Part shown: one piece after another, positions 52,167 to 61,309 of the stretch
Layout of the letters: each line of letters starts with the position of its first letter
How positions within the stretch are numbered: position 1 is the stretch's first letter
DNA from: Xenorhabdus thuongxuanensis
Lineage (GTDB): Bacteria; Pseudomonadota; Gammaproteobacteria; Enterobacterales; Enterobacteriaceae
DNA: 64,000 bases
Assembly (NCBI RefSeq): GCF_001908095.1
Contig: NZ_MKGR01000012.1
Coordinates: 1-64,000 of the forward strand
Direction of reading: 5' to 3'
The notes under the pieces: generated by a model
Database searches by the model: none
The model's input: only the letters and a program-made list of their open reading frames with translations
What the model was told of the DNA's origin: nothing
Program-made: the position numbers and the translations under genes

Positions 52167-53186
52167 CTATTTCTTATGGCGAATACGCGGATTGACAATG
52201 CCGTACAACAAATCAACCACCAGATTGACCAGAATAATCATGGTCGCCACCAACAATACTCCCCCTTGTACTACGGGATAGTCACGACGTTGTAAGGCAT
52301 CAATCAGCCAACGCCCTAATCCTGGCCATGAGAAAATTGTTTCTGTCAAAATGGCACCTGCCAACATGATGCCCACTTGCAGACCAATCACTGTGACTAC
52401 GGGTAATAAAGCATTACGCAATGCATGAACGATAATGACACGAATACGGCTCAACCCTTTTGCCCGGGCAGTACGGATATAATCTTCGCCCAGCACTTCC
52501 AACATGGAAGAGCGTGTCATGCGCACGATGACGGCTAACGGGATCGTTCCCAGCACAATGGCAGGCAGGATCATGTGCATGACAGCATCAATGAAATCAC
52601 CCTTTTCGCCCCAAATTAGCGTATCGATCAGCATAAAACCCGTTAGGGGATTGCTGTCATCAATAAACACACTATCACCGATTCGGCCAGAAACAGGGGT
52701 CAAGTTCCAGTGAACGGAAACCAGCATGATCAGCATGATCCCCCACCAGAAAATTGGCATGGAGTAGCCTGTCAATGACAAGCCAATCGCGGTGTGATCA
52801 AAGACCGAACCCCGCTTAACTGCCGCCAATACCCCTACCGGAATGCCGACGGAGATGGCAAATAACATGGCACAGATGCCCAGTTCTAAAGTCGCTTTAA
52901 AACGCGGAACAAACTCATCCCACACAGGAATGCGGCTTTTCAACGAGATCCCCAAATCACCATGCAATACGCCATTGATGTAATGAAAATATTGCTCCCA
53001 AAGAGGCTTATCCAACCCCATTTCAGTCAATAATTGGGCATGACGCTCAGCAGAAATACCACGCTCTCCCGCTATAATCAGCACGGGATCACCAGGTATC
53101 ATGTGCACAAACGCGAAAGTCAGCAGCGTAATACCAATAAACGTCGGGATCACTAACCCTAGACGTCGGAGGATAAATTGCAGCAT
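52167..53186 (-). CDS. dppB: dipeptide ABC transporter permease DppB
   Basis: 339 residues, the length of E. coli DppB, starting MLQFILRRLGLVIPTFIGIT. Six membrane segments, large periplasmic loop (VHWNLTPVSGRIG), and EAA loop GEDYIRTARAKGLSRIRVI. Nine extra in-frame codons upstream are not conserved; CAGGAT precedes the chosen ATG. Separated from dppA by 101 bp containing a stable hairpin. Confidence 0.95.
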   Translation of the reverse strand: MLQFILRRLGLVIPTFIGITLLTFAFVHMIPGDPVLIIAGERGISAERHAQLLTEMGLDKPLWEQYFHYINGVLHGDLGISLKSRIPVWDEFVPRFKATLELGICAMLFAISVGIPVGVLAAVKRGSVFDHTAIGLSLTGYSMPIFWWGIMLIMLVSVHWNLTPVSGRIGDSVFIDDSNPLTGFMLIDTLIWGEKGDFIDAVMHMILPAIVLGTIPLAVIVRMTRSSMLEVLGEDYIRTARAKGLSRIRVIIVHALRNALLPVVTVIGLQVGIMLAGAILTETIFSWPGLGRWLIDALQRRDYPVVQGGVLLVATMIILVNLVVDLLYGIVNPRIRHKK

Positions 53187-53229
53187 ATCCTGAGTTCCCT
53201 TTTTAAATACCAATACCTCAGAGAAGCGA

Positions 53230-53262
53230 AACCATCCCCGCAGAAAGCTCTGGGGGATGGTT
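53230..53262 (-). terminator. hairpin between dppA and dppB
   Basis: AACCATCCCC (53230-53239) pairs with GGGGATGGTT (53253-53262). There is no T-tract, so it is likely a partial terminator or 3'-end stabiliser that lets dppA, the binding protein, accumulate above the downstream genes. The same job is done by an intergenic hairpin in many binding-protein operons. Confidence 0.6.
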
Positions 53263-53287
53263 AATCACAACAGCTCAACAGCAAGAA

Positions 53288-54898
53288 TTATTCGAGATCA
53301 ACGTGGTAGAAAAGGTGTCTGCCAAGAGGATCAACCAAATATCCTTTCACTTCTTTACGGATTGGTTCATAAACCGTGGAGTGGGCAATGATCAATGCGG
53401 GTACTTGTTCATGCATAACAACCTGCGCTTGCTTATAAAGCTCCGTGCGTTCGTTAATATCAGCGGTTGCGCGCGCTGGTTGGATAGCGTCCTCAAATGG
53501 CTTGTAACACCATTTTGAATAGTTAGAGCCTTGCTCTTTAGCTGCACAACTAAACAGAGTTGCGAAGAAGTTATCAGGATCGCCATTATCCCCTGTCCAT
53601 CCCATCATCACGGTCTTCGGTTCACCATCTTTGGCTCGTTTCAGGTATTCACCCCATTCATAGCTGACAATCTTGGCCTTAACACCAATTTTCGCCCAAT
53701 CTGCCTGAATCATTTCCGCCATGCGACGGGCATTCGGGTTATACGGACGCTGTACTGGCATCGCCCACAGATCGGTTTCGAAACCATTCGGGAAGCCAGC
53801 TTCTTTCAACAGCTCCTTAGCTTTGACGGGATCATAGGAGTAGTCTTTGATATCAGTGTCATAACCCCACATTGTAGGTGGGATAAGGTTTTTCGCTTTC
53901 TGCCCTGCACCCTGATATACAGCCTCAATGATGGCGTCTTTGTTTACTGCCATAGCCAGTGCCTGACGCACTTTCACATTATCCAGTGGTGGCTTGGTGA
54001 CATTGAAAGAGAGGTAACCCACGTTCAAGCCAGCCTGCTCCATTAATGCAATATTTTTATCCTGCTTCATGCGGGATATATCCGCAGGGTTTGGATACGG
54101 CATAACCTGACATTCATTTTTCTGCAATTTTGCATAACGCACAGAAGCATCAGGAGTAATAGAAAATACCAAACGGTCAATTTTTGCTGGCCCTTCCCAA
54201 TAATCTTTAAAGGCCTTATAGAGAATCCGTGAATCTTTCTGATATTGCACTAACTGGAATGGACCTGTACCAATTGGATTCAGGTCAACTTTCTCGGGAG
54301 TTCCTGCTTTCATCATCACATCAGCATATTCTCCAGACAGAATCGAAGCAAAATCCATCGCCAGATTAGCTATGAAAGGTGCTTCAGGGCGTGACAGGAC
54401 AAAGCGAACCGTATAATCGTCGACTTTTTCTATTTTGCTGATGATATTTCCCATATCCATACCAATGAAATATTCATAACTGCCCCCAGAAACCTGATGA
54501 TATGGATGGTTTTTATCTTTTTGGCGCATAAACGTAAAAATCACGTCATCAGCGTTAAAATCACGGGTAGGTTTGAATTCCTTACTGCTTTGCCACTTCA
54601 CACCTTTGCGCAAATGAAAGATATAAACTTTGCCGTCGTCACTCACATCCCAGCTTTCAGCCAGGCTTGGAATGACATTGGTTGTACCTACTTTAAAATC
54701 CACCAAACGATTATAGATCTGTCTGGAGGTTGCATCATAAGTTGTACCAGAAGTGAATAACTGTGGGTTGAAGCCTTCAGGAGAACCTTCAGAGCAGTAG
54801 ACCAACGTTTTTGCCTGAATACTGGCTGTAACAGCCAATGCGACAAGACCGATACCCAGTTTTAACAAACTGGATTGTTTTTTCTTGGAAATTGTCAT
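53288..54898 (-). CDS. dppA: dipeptide-binding protein DppA
   Basis: 536 residues (535 in E. coli). Signal peptide of about 29 residues (ending IQA), then an SBP_bac_5 family fold starting [30 protein letters not shown] and the ligand-region [12 protein letters not shown] with DppA-type acidic residues are conserved. It binds dipeptides (and in E. coli haem) in the periplasm and feeds DppBCDF. First gene of the operon; a long A+T-rich region upstream must hold its promoter. Confidence 0.97.
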   Translation of the reverse strand: MTISKKKQSSLLKLGIGLVALAVTASIQAKTLVYCSEGSPEGFNPQLFTSGTTYDATSRQIYNRLVDFKVGTTNVIPSLAESWDVSDDGKVYIFHLRKGVKWQSSKEFKPTRDFNADDVIFTFMRQKDKNHPYHQVSGGSYEYFIGMDMGNIISKIEKVDDYTVRFVLSRPEAPFIANLAMDFASILSGEYADVMMKAGTPEKVDLNPIGTGPFQLVQYQKDSRILYKAFKDYWEGPAKIDRLVFSITPDASVRYAKLQKNECQVMPYPNPADISRMKQDKNIALMEQAGLNVGYLSFNVTKPPLDNVKVRQALAMAVNKDAIIEAVYQGAGQKAKNLIPPTMWGYDTDIKDYSYDPVKAKELLKEAGFPNGFETDLWAMPVQRPYNPNARRMAEMIQADWAKIGVKAKIVSYEWGEYLKRAKDGEPKTVMMGWTGDNGDPDNFFATLFSCAAKEQGSNYSKWCYKPFEDAIQPARATADINERTELYKQAQVVMHEQVPALIIAHSTVYEPIRKEVKGYLVDPLGRHLFYHVDLE

Positions 54899-55425
54899 TA
54901 CTTGAACCCCGTTTGTGATGTTTAGCTTGTTTTATTATTTTTCGCTTATCAATTAATCAATTGTTATGCCTGACGTCAACATCATCACACACAACACCAG
55001 AAACATAAGAAAAACATAAAAGAAAATAATTATTAACAAAAACGGTCAAAAAACATGACATAAAGCACAATAAATGGACAAATTAACCAAAAATTAAGCA
55101 AACAGAAAGAATTAATCTCTAGTTATGATAATTTTGAATTTGTGACCACATGCTTAAATTATGAGCAGGATGGCTTATAAAAAAGGCGGGAATATATAAG
55201 ATGAGAATATAATCTAATCAGGAGAATTGATTTAAATATAACCAGTTAAAGCAAATTCCATAACGTTACTTATTCAAGTAACAGATATGACTATTAATTT
55301 AACTTATTGATCATAATGGCATGACTATCCAAGCAAATATGCACGAAGTGAAAACACACTTGTAAGAGGCTGTCTGATCTGCCCTAGATTATTTTCAACT
55401 CATTAAATAAGGGATATACTCAACA

Positions 55426-55507
55426 AACTTGAAGATACATGATTAAAAATTCATATAATACTGATTATATAGAATAAAAAATCATAACAAACCTGCATCT
55501 TGAAGTT
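55426..55507. repeat. imperfect inverted repeat, MITE-like or palindromic element
   Basis: AACTTGAAGATACATG (55426-55441) and CCTGCATCTTGAAGTT (55492-55507) are inverted copies matching at 13 of 16 positions, separated by 50 bp of A+T-rich DNA. The right arm read in reverse (AACTTCAAGATGCAGG) resembles short palindromic repeats dispersed in Yersinia, Photorhabdus and Xenorhabdus intergenic DNA. Only one copy is seen in this window. Confidence 0.4.
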
Positions 55508-55774
55508 AAATTGATATAAATAGTTTTCACATTTATCGTCCATTGATGAAATTATTAAAATATTTAGTTAATACATTAGATTATTAATTCATCATTGATA
55601 GAATACTGAAATGATAATTATCATATTACATAGGTTATTTTCACCTATCCATTTTAGGATAATTAGACCACTTCGATAAATGTAGATTAAAAAAATAGAT
55701 AATTTAGACAATCTAAAAGACTACCTGAAATTCTTATAAGTTACAGAATACAGACTATTTATGGGTTCCATTAC

Positions 55775-55798
55775 TTTATTTATTTATTTATTTATTTA
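55775..55798. repeat. (TTTA)6 tetranucleotide repeat
   Basis: Six uninterrupted copies of TTTA, about 200 bp upstream of the small gene at 56000. Tetranucleotide tracts can change length by slippage. At this distance any effect would be on promoter spacing or an upstream frame, which is inference. Confidence 0.7.
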
Positions 55799-55999
55799 AC
55801 CTAAGTTTTTTGTCTTGGAATTATTTTTGTAACATCTTTGTTTTTTATTCCTACAAATAACTTGTGTTTTATTCTATTTTTTTCATGCTATATTAATCTT
55901 GTGAGCGCTCTAGTAATGACTATTTATTCCGCCTTGCTTTATATTATAAAGCAAGTTCTATTATTTTATCATGTGTTAGAAATGAAATTAGAGGTTATT

Positions 56000-56278
56000 A
56001 TGAGAACAACAGCTTGGGCTCCTCCATTAACATGGGGGCCATGGATTGGATTAGAAAATCATGTAGGATCTTACGCATATACAGTTTCATTCGATACTAT
56101 TTCTCAAGCTCCTTCCTCATTTGATGTTGAAATTCAATATGCAACAAACGGAGGTTATAGGACTGTAACTACCATGGGACCAGGTTCATATCAGATCAGA
56201 GGTAATGATGGTGCTGGTCAAGATCGTATTCGTTTCAAAAGCCACTCAATAGGGCAGTCAATTGAATTAACATATTAA
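56000..56278 (+). CDS. hypothetical 92-residue protein, orphan
   Basis: 92 residues from an ATG at 56000 preceded by TTAGAGG. The frame is open further upstream, but that part is hydrophobic and unlike the rest. No family is recognised. The sequence alternates polar and aromatic residues (TAWAPPLTWGPWIGLENH, SYAYTVSFD, VEIQYATNGGYRTVTTM, then RIRFKSHS), lacks cysteines and any signal peptide, and looks like a small all-beta fold of lectin or tail-protein type. That is only an impression. It is followed by a terminator hairpin shared with the convergent lipoprotein gene. Confidence 0.65.
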   Translation: MRTTAWAPPLTWGPWIGLENHVGSYAYTVSFDTISQAPSSFDVEIQYATNGGYRTVTTMGPGSYQIRGNDGAGQDRIRFKSHSIGQSIELTY

Positions 56279-56311
56279 AACTCCTTATTGTTATTTTTTG
56301 ATATAATTAAT

Positions 56312-56348
56312 CTATGGCTTCTTTCGTAAATAAGAAAGCAAGCCATAG
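56312..56348. terminator. bidirectional terminator hairpin
   Basis: CTATGGCTT-CTTTC (56312-56325) pairs with GAAAG-C-AAGCCATAG (56334-56348) with one bulge. It lies between two convergent small genes and probably terminates both, though T-tracts are modest. Confidence 0.65.
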
Positions 56349-56355
56349 GTTTATA

Positions 56356-56730
56356 TTAGTTCAATGAGTCAACTATTTTTTTGAGTGATAAGGTAGAATC
56401 AACAGCTTGATAAAATCCATTTTCAGTTTTTATTGGAGCATTTGTGTAAACATCTTTAAGTATAATTTTTTTGTCAAATAGAACAGATACTTTTTTACCT
56501 ACACTTTTTTTCCAGAAAATATTAAATGATTTACTGCAATTAGTATTTCTTTTTATTTTTATGAAAATAACATTATTTTTTTCTTCAGGGGTAAATATTT
56601 CTATACATGATTTTGTTAAGTGAAAGGTTTCACTATCTGTTTTATAATCCATAGAGAAAGGTTTTTGCGTTGAAATACAACCTGAAACACTTATTACTAA
56701 TACAGATAGTATACTAAATAATAATTTCAT
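56356..56730 (-). CDS. predicted lipoprotein, SecDF-P1-head-like
   Basis: 124 residues. A lipoprotein signal with lipobox VSGC (Cys at about residue 18) after a hydrophobic core LFSILSVLVIS. The C-terminal segment VGKKVSVLFDKKIILKDVYT resembles the P1-head fold of SecDF, also found alone in small enterobacterial lipoproteins. Two further cysteines are present. Role unknown. The ATG at 56730 follows GGGAATATAAAG; 13 upstream in-frame codons are excluded as they precede the signal peptide. Confidence 0.7.
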   Translation of the reverse strand: MKLLFSILSVLVISVSGCISTQKPFSMDYKTDSETFHLTKSCIEIFTPEEKNNVIFIKIKRNTNCSKSFNIFWKKSVGKKVSVLFDKKIILKDVYTNAPIKTENGFYQAVDSTLSLKKIVDSLN

Positions 56731-56769
56731 CTTTATATTCCCATTTTTCACAGTAAACTTTTTATACAT

Positions 56770-57120
56770 ACCATATTATATATAAAATTATAGGCATGTT
56801 GACCTTATAATCCATATCTTTTATCCCAAAATCAGTATATTTCTCATTGTATTTTTTGTAGATAGCGTAGTTGATTGAATCCAATACTGTTCCTAAACAA
56901 AATTAGACTGATAATTTTTATGTAAAAATAGGATAAAGGATCATGAAGAAACTATCTCTAATATTATTATTTCCGTTTGCTCTGATATGTACAATCTCAA
57001 ATGGAAGGGTTAACACAAGTTTCTGCTGATAGTGTCTTGTCGGAATATGGCATTCGAATAATTAATGCCTGATTGTGGGCTTGTAAGAAAATAGTAAACA
57101 ATTTTATTTAATTGACATGT
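56770..57120. other. gap before tRNA-Pro, with gene debris
   Basis: About 350 bp, A+T rich. Apart from the short secreted-peptide frames at 56943-57072, nothing is recognised. It lies directly downstream of tRNA-Pro (transcribed the other way), a common place for accessory DNA. No duplicated tRNA end or integrase is visible. Confidence 0.5.
56943..57072 (+). pseudogene. small secreted peptide gene, apparently frameshifted
   Basis: An ATG at 56943 with a strong AAAGGATC site opens 28 codons beginning with a clear signal peptide (MKKLSLILLFPFALICTIS), ending at a TGA at 57027-57029. In the +1 frame, a continuation of 23 codons (57001-57072, EGLTQVSADSVLSEYGIRII) follows. A single-base change between 56986 and 57000 would join them into a peptide of about 43-45 residues. 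No family recognised. It may be a decayed gene, or the first frame alone may be a short exported peptide. Confidence 0.35.
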
Positions 57121-57123
57121 AAG

Positions 57124-57149
57124 AAAAAACCCCGCTCATAAGAGCGGGG
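57124..57149 (-). terminator. tRNA-Pro terminator
   Basis: CCCCGCTC (57130-57137) and GAGCGGGG (57142-57149) form a tight stem. On the minus strand it is followed by a T-run, 11 bp beyond the tRNA 3' end. Confidence 0.9.
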
Positions 57150-57160
57150 TTTCTGAATGC

Positions 57161-57237
57161 TGGTCGGCGAGAGAGGATTCGAACCTCCGACCCACTGGTC
57201 CCAAACCAGTTGCGCTACCAAGCTGCGCTACTCGCCG
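57161..57237 (-). tRNA. tRNA-Pro (anticodon UGG)
   Basis: 77 nt on the minus strand beginning CGGCGAG, with D arm AGCGCAGCTTGGTAGCGC and anticodon stem CTGG/CCAG. The loop TTTGGGA gives anticodon TGG. The T arm is GGTTCGAATCC, the acceptor closes CTCGCCG, and ACCA is encoded. A strong terminator follows. It sits between the dpp region and glyS. Confidence 0.97.
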
Positions 57238-57365
57238 AAAACGAAGCGCATCTTACTGCCAGAGCCACAAACCGTCAATACCTTTTTAAAGATAAGTGAT
57301 TGTTTGACGACAAACCATCCAAAATAACCGTTGTAAACGATATCATGGACATTATTACAGGCCAC

Positions 57366-57396
57366 AAAAAGCCCTACCCCAAAAGGTAAGGCTTTT
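57366..57396 (-). terminator. glyS terminator
   Basis: On the minus strand, AAAAGCCTTACC pairs, with one mismatch, with the later GGTAGGGCTTTT stretch, ending in TTTTT. It lies 38 bp after the glyS stop and may work in both directions. Confidence 0.75.
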
Positions 57397-57434
57397 CAAT
57401 TAAACTGATTTATACTATCTCAATAAATCAGATA

Positions 57435-59504
57435 TTACTGGAGCAGTGAAATATCTGCGACACGCAAGAACAGGTCACGCAATTCACTTAATAATGTCAA
57501 GCGATTGACCCTGACTTGACTGTCTTCATCCATAACCATCACATTGTCGAAGAACGCATCCACCACTTCACGCAGGGAAGCCAGCTCAACCAGCGCATCC
57601 TGATAGTTACTTTCGGCAAACAAAGGCGCCAGTTTCTCTTTCAACACCACAAGGTGTGTCGCCAGTTGGATCTCTTCTGCTGCTTTCAATACGGAAGCAA
57701 GGACAGTGTCATTCAACTGTTCTTCTGATTTCGCCAGAATGTTGGAAACGCGTTTATTGGCCGCTGCCAGAGAAACGGCTGCATCCAGGGTGCGGAAATG
57801 CGTAACCGCTTTCATACGGGCATCAAAGTCTGCCGGTTGAGTCGGACGACGTGCCAGCACCGCCTGAATAGTATCAACGCTATAACCCAGCTCTTGATAC
57901 CAGGCGCGGAAACGGCCGAGCATAAACTCAACCACATCATCCACCGCTTTTTTGTTGGTCAGCTTGTCACCATACAGACGTACTGCTTCTTCTGCCAACG
58001 TCTGGAGGTCAAGAGGCAATTTTTTCTCAACGATAATGCGCAGAACTCCCAATGCTGCACGGCGCAGAGCAAACGGGTCTTTATCCCCTTTAGGATGCTG
58101 ACCAATCCCGAAGATCCCCGCCAAAGTATCCATTTTATCGGCAATGGCAACGGCACAGGAAACCCCCGTTGATGGCAATGCATCACCAGAGAAGCGTGGC
58201 TGATACTGCTCATTCAGTGCCAGCGCCACATCTTCAGCTTCCCCATCATGACGCGCATAATGCATCCCCATCACGCCTTGCGTATCGGTGAATTCAAACA
58301 CCATATTGGTCATCAGGTCACATTTGGACAATAGACCTGCACGAGTCGCATGATTAACATCCGCACCGATTTTTTTCGCAATCCAGCCAGCCAGCGCCTG
58401 AATGCGATCAGTTTTGTCACGCAAGGTGCCCAATTGTTTCTGGAATAGAACGGTCTCTAAACGAGGAAGATTGTCTTCCAAACGTTGTTTACGGTCTGTC
58501 TTGAAGAAGAATTCTGCATCCGCCAGACGTGGGCGAACAACTTTTTCGTTACCTGAAATAATTTGCTGAGGATCAGAAGATTCAATATTGGTGACAAAGA
58601 TGAAGTTCGCCATCAATTTGCCGGCCTTATCGTAAACCGGAAAATATTTCTGGTCACCTTTCATGGTATAAACCAGCGCTTCAGCAGGAACTTGCAGGAA
58701 TTTTTCTTCGAATTTCGCCGTCAGTACAACGGGCCATTCCACCAGAGAAGTCACTTCTTCCAACAAACTGTCGCTCAGATCCGCAACCCCGCCAAGCTGC
58801 ATTGCGGCCTGTTCTGCATCACGCTTGATCATCGCCTTACGCGCTTCATAATCTGCGATAACCCGACCACGCTCCTGCAAAATAGCTGGATACTGTTCTG
58901 CTTTCTCAATGGTAAATTCCGCCTCACCCATAAAGCGGTGACCACGAATAATGCGATCCGATTGAATCCCCAGAATTTCGCCTTCAACCACTTCGCTGCC
59001 CAGCAGCATAGTGACCGTATGAACCGGACGAACAAACTGGGTCTGTTTATCGCCCCAACGCATCAGCTTAGGGATCGGCAACTTACTCAGAGAACTGCTC
59101 ACCATATCCGCCAGCAGCTCTTTTGCTGCGCGGCCTTTAACCTGGGCACGATAGAGCAACCATTCCCCTTTGTCCGTGACCATGCGTTCAGCCTGATCAA
59201 CGGTGATACCGCAGCCACGCGCCCAACCTTCTGCGGCTTTGGTTGGTTTACCTTCTGCATCGAACGCCTGAGCAATCGCAGGGCCACGCTTTTCAACTTC
59301 ACGATCAGCCTGTGCTGCCGCCAAATTTGCTACTTTCAGTGCCAAACGGCGAGGAGCCGCAAACCAACTAACTTCACCATGACCCAGATTGGCGTTATTC
59401 AGTTCGGCCTCAAAATTGGCCGCAAAGGATTCAGCCAATGAACGCAGCGCCTTTGGCGGTAGCTCTTCCGTGCCGATTTCCACAAGGAAAGTCTGTTGAA
59501 TCAT
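57435..59504 (-). CDS. glyS: glycyl-tRNA synthetase beta subunit
   Basis: 689 residues, the length of E. coli GlyS. Begins [15 protein letters not shown], and has [10 protein letters not shown] and [11 protein letters not shown]. The central HD-type region contains [20 protein letters not shown] and the C-terminal anticodon-binding helical domain includes [11 protein letters not shown]. With GlyQ it forms the alpha2beta2 enzyme. It begins nine bases after the glyQ stop in the usual glyQS operon. Confidence 0.97.
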   Translation of the reverse strand: MIQQTFLVEIGTEELPPKALRSLAESFAANFEAELNNANLGHGEVSWFAAPRRLALKVANLAAAQADREVEKRGPAIAQAFDAEGKPTKAAEGWARGCGITVDQAERMVTDKGEWLLYRAQVKGRAAKELLADMVSSSLSKLPIPKLMRWGDKQTQFVRPVHTVTMLLGSEVVEGEILGIQSDRIIRGHRFMGEAEFTIEKAEQYPAILQERGRVIADYEARKAMIKRDAEQAAMQLGGVADLSDSLLEEVTSLVEWPVVLTAKFEEKFLQVPAEALVYTMKGDQKYFPVYDKAGKLMANFIFVTNIESSDPQQIISGNEKVVRPRLADAEFFFKTDRKQRLEDNLPRLETVLFQKQLGTLRDKTDRIQALAGWIAKKIGADVNHATRAGLLSKCDLMTNMVFEFTDTQGVMGMHYARHDGEAEDVALALNEQYQPRFSGDALPSTGVSCAVAIADKMDTLAGIFGIGQHPKGDKDPFALRRAALGVLRIIVEKKLPLDLQTLAEEAVRLYGDKLTNKKAVDDVVEFMLGRFRAWYQELGYSVDTIQAVLARRPTQPADFDARMKAVTHFRTLDAAVSLAAANKRVSNILAKSEEQLNDTVLASVLKAAEEIQLATHLVVLKEKLAPLFAESNYQDALVELASLREVVDAFFDNVMVMDEDSQVRVNRLTLLSELRDLFLRVADISLLQ

Positions 59505-59513
59505 GATGGCCTC

Positions 59514-60422
59514 TTATTTCTTGTTACACATAGGGAAGCCAAGCGCCTCGCGGGAGGCATAATAAGCTTCAGCAACCGATTTAGTCAGGGTACGGATGCG
59601 CAGGATATAGCGCTGACGTTCTGTCACAGAAATCGCTTTGCGGGCATCCAGCAAATTGAAGGTATGACCCGCTTTTAAAATACGCTCATAAGCAGGCAAT
59701 GGCAGCGGAGTTTCCAGCGCCAGTAATTCCTGTGCCTCTTTTTCGTATTGCTCAAAGCAGGTAAACAGGAAATCCACATCGGCGTGCTCGAAGTTGTAAG
59801 TAGACTGTTCAACTTCATTCTGGTGGTAAATATCACCATAGGTGGTTTTACCCAACGGGCCATCGCTCCATACCAGATCGTAAACACTATCCACGCCTTG
59901 AATATACATCGCAAGACGTTCCAACCCGTAAGTAATCTCACCAGTCACTGGCTTACATTCAAGGCCACCAACTTGCTGGAAGTAAGTAAACTGGGTGACT
60001 TCCATACCATTCAGCCAAACTTCCCAGCCCAGTCCCCAGGCGCCCAAGGTTGGGTTTTCCCAGTTATCTTCAACAAAGCGGATATCATGAACAGTCGGAT
60101 CGAGCCCTAACGCTTTCAAAGAGCCAAGATAGAGTTCTTGAATGTTATCTGGAGATGGCTTGATGATAACCTGAAATTGATAGTAATGCTGGAGGCGGTT
60201 TGGGTTTTCGCCATAACGACCGTCAGTTGGACGACGAGAAGGTTGCACATAAGCTGCGGCAATAGGCTCTGGCCCCAAAGCACGCAGACAGGTAATAGGA
60301 TGAGAGGTTCCTGCGCCAACTTCCATATCCAGTGGTTGGACAATGGTACAGCCTTGACGCGCCCAGTAATCCTGTAATGTCAGGATGAGCCCCTGAAAGG
60401 TTTTGGTATCAAACTTTTGCAT
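59514..60422 (-). CDS. glyQ: glycyl-tRNA synthetase alpha subunit
   Basis: 302 residues. Class-II catalytic core starting [74 protein letters not shown] and [19 protein letters not shown] are almost identical to E. coli. Forty upstream in-frame codons are not conserved. Immediately upstream is the divergent tag gene. Confidence 0.97.
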   Translation of the reverse strand: MQKFDTKTFQGLILTLQDYWARQGCTIVQPLDMEVGAGTSHPITCLRALGPEPIAAAYVQPSRRPTDGRYGENPNRLQHYYQFQVIIKPSPDNIQELYLGSLKALGLDPTVHDIRFVEDNWENPTLGAWGLGWEVWLNGMEVTQFTYFQQVGGLECKPVTGEITYGLERLAMYIQGVDSVYDLVWSDGPLGKTTYGDIYHQNEVEQSTYNFEHADVDFLFTCFEQYEKEAQELLALETPLPLPAYERILKAGHTFNLLDARKAISVTERQRYILRIRTLTKSVAEAYYASREALGFPMCNKK

Positions 60423-60615
60423 GTTGAACCCGCACGCGATACATATGAATTTAAACGAAAGAGGCCAGTATACCCTTTGGACGTAAGATATACAGCACTG
60501 ATCACCTTCAATTTTTCCGCGACATAAAAAAATCTTATTCAAGTCTCTTTACTTGTATATTTATACAGCTAACATTAGTGTAATTATCAACCATTATCTC
60601 AGGCAAGTGCGGTTC

Positions 60616-61179
60616 ATGAGCAAAGAAATAACTCGCTGCGGTTGGGTAACATCTGACCCTGATTATCTGGCCTATCACGACAACGAATGGGGGATCCCCC
60701 TGAGAGATAGCCAGCAACTTTTCGAACTGATTTGTCTGGAAGGACAACAAGCAGGCTTATCCTGGTTCACTATCCTGAAAAAACGGGAAGGCTATAGAAA
60801 ATGTTTCTATCAGTTTGATCCGGTCAAAATCGCCAAAATGGATGAAACTGACGTTGAGCGACTGATGAAAGAACCTATCATCGTGCGTAACCGAGCCAAA
60901 ATCAATGCGATTATCCACAATGCCCGCGCTTACCTAAAAATGGCTGAACAAGGTGAAGAATTCAGCGCTTTTATCTGGAGTTTCGTTGATAACTCTCCAC
61001 AAATTAATCACTGGCAAAATTTATCAGAAGTTCCTGCTAAAACTATCACTTCTGATGCACTTGCAAAAGCACTGAAAAAACGCGGATTTAAATTTATTGG
61101 CAGCACCACCTGCTATGCTTTTATGCAAGCAGCAGGTTTGGTAAATGATCACCTCATAAATTGTTTATGTCGAAAATAA
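60616..61179 (+). CDS. tag: 3-methyladenine DNA glycosylase I
   Basis: 187 residues. Removes 3-methyladenine from alkylated DNA. RCGWV near the N-terminus and YHDNEWGIPLRDSQQLFELI, with EGQQAGLSWFTILKKREGYR, match E. coli Tag. The zinc ligands (N-terminal Cys and His, C-terminal His and Cys in NDHLINCLC) are all visible. The start at 60616 follows the family; 21 upstream in-frame codons lie in the glyQ-tag promoter region. Confidence 0.95.
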   Translation: MSKEITRCGWVTSDPDYLAYHDNEWGIPLRDSQQLFELICLEGQQAGLSWFTILKKREGYRKCFYQFDPVKIAKMDETDVERLMKEPIIVRNRAKINAIIHNARAYLKMAEQGEEFSAFIWSFVDNSPQINHWQNLSEVPAKTITSDALAKALKKRGFKFIGSTTCYAFMQAAGLVNDHLINCLCRK

Positions 61180-61309
61180 GTTAATGTGGTGAAAAATTCA
61201 AATTAGAGCATAAGAATAAACAGAAATAACACTTTTACCCCATTGCACCCTAGTAATGAGCGGAGTATGGTGTTTTCTTCTCATGCAAAAAACAGACGCT
61301 AACGCCATT

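Larger units (their letters stand above)
54899..55999. other. 1.1-kb A+T-rich gap upstream of dppA
   Basis: No gene is evident. It holds the dppA promoter on the right-hand side of that gene, an imperfect inverted repeat (55426-55507), a (TTTA)6 tract (55775-55798) and the upstream region of the small plus-strand gene at 56000. Composition is much more A+T rich than flanking conserved genes. Confidence 0.6.

Noticed and set aside
57161-57237. tRNA-Pro as an occupied integration site
   Set aside because: No integrase gene and no second copy of the tRNA 3' end found nearby; left only as a hypothesis about a variable spot.
58563-59441. 292-codon plus-strand ORF opposite glyS
   Set aside because: Antisense to a highly conserved synthetase gene; composition follows the codon structure of glyS.
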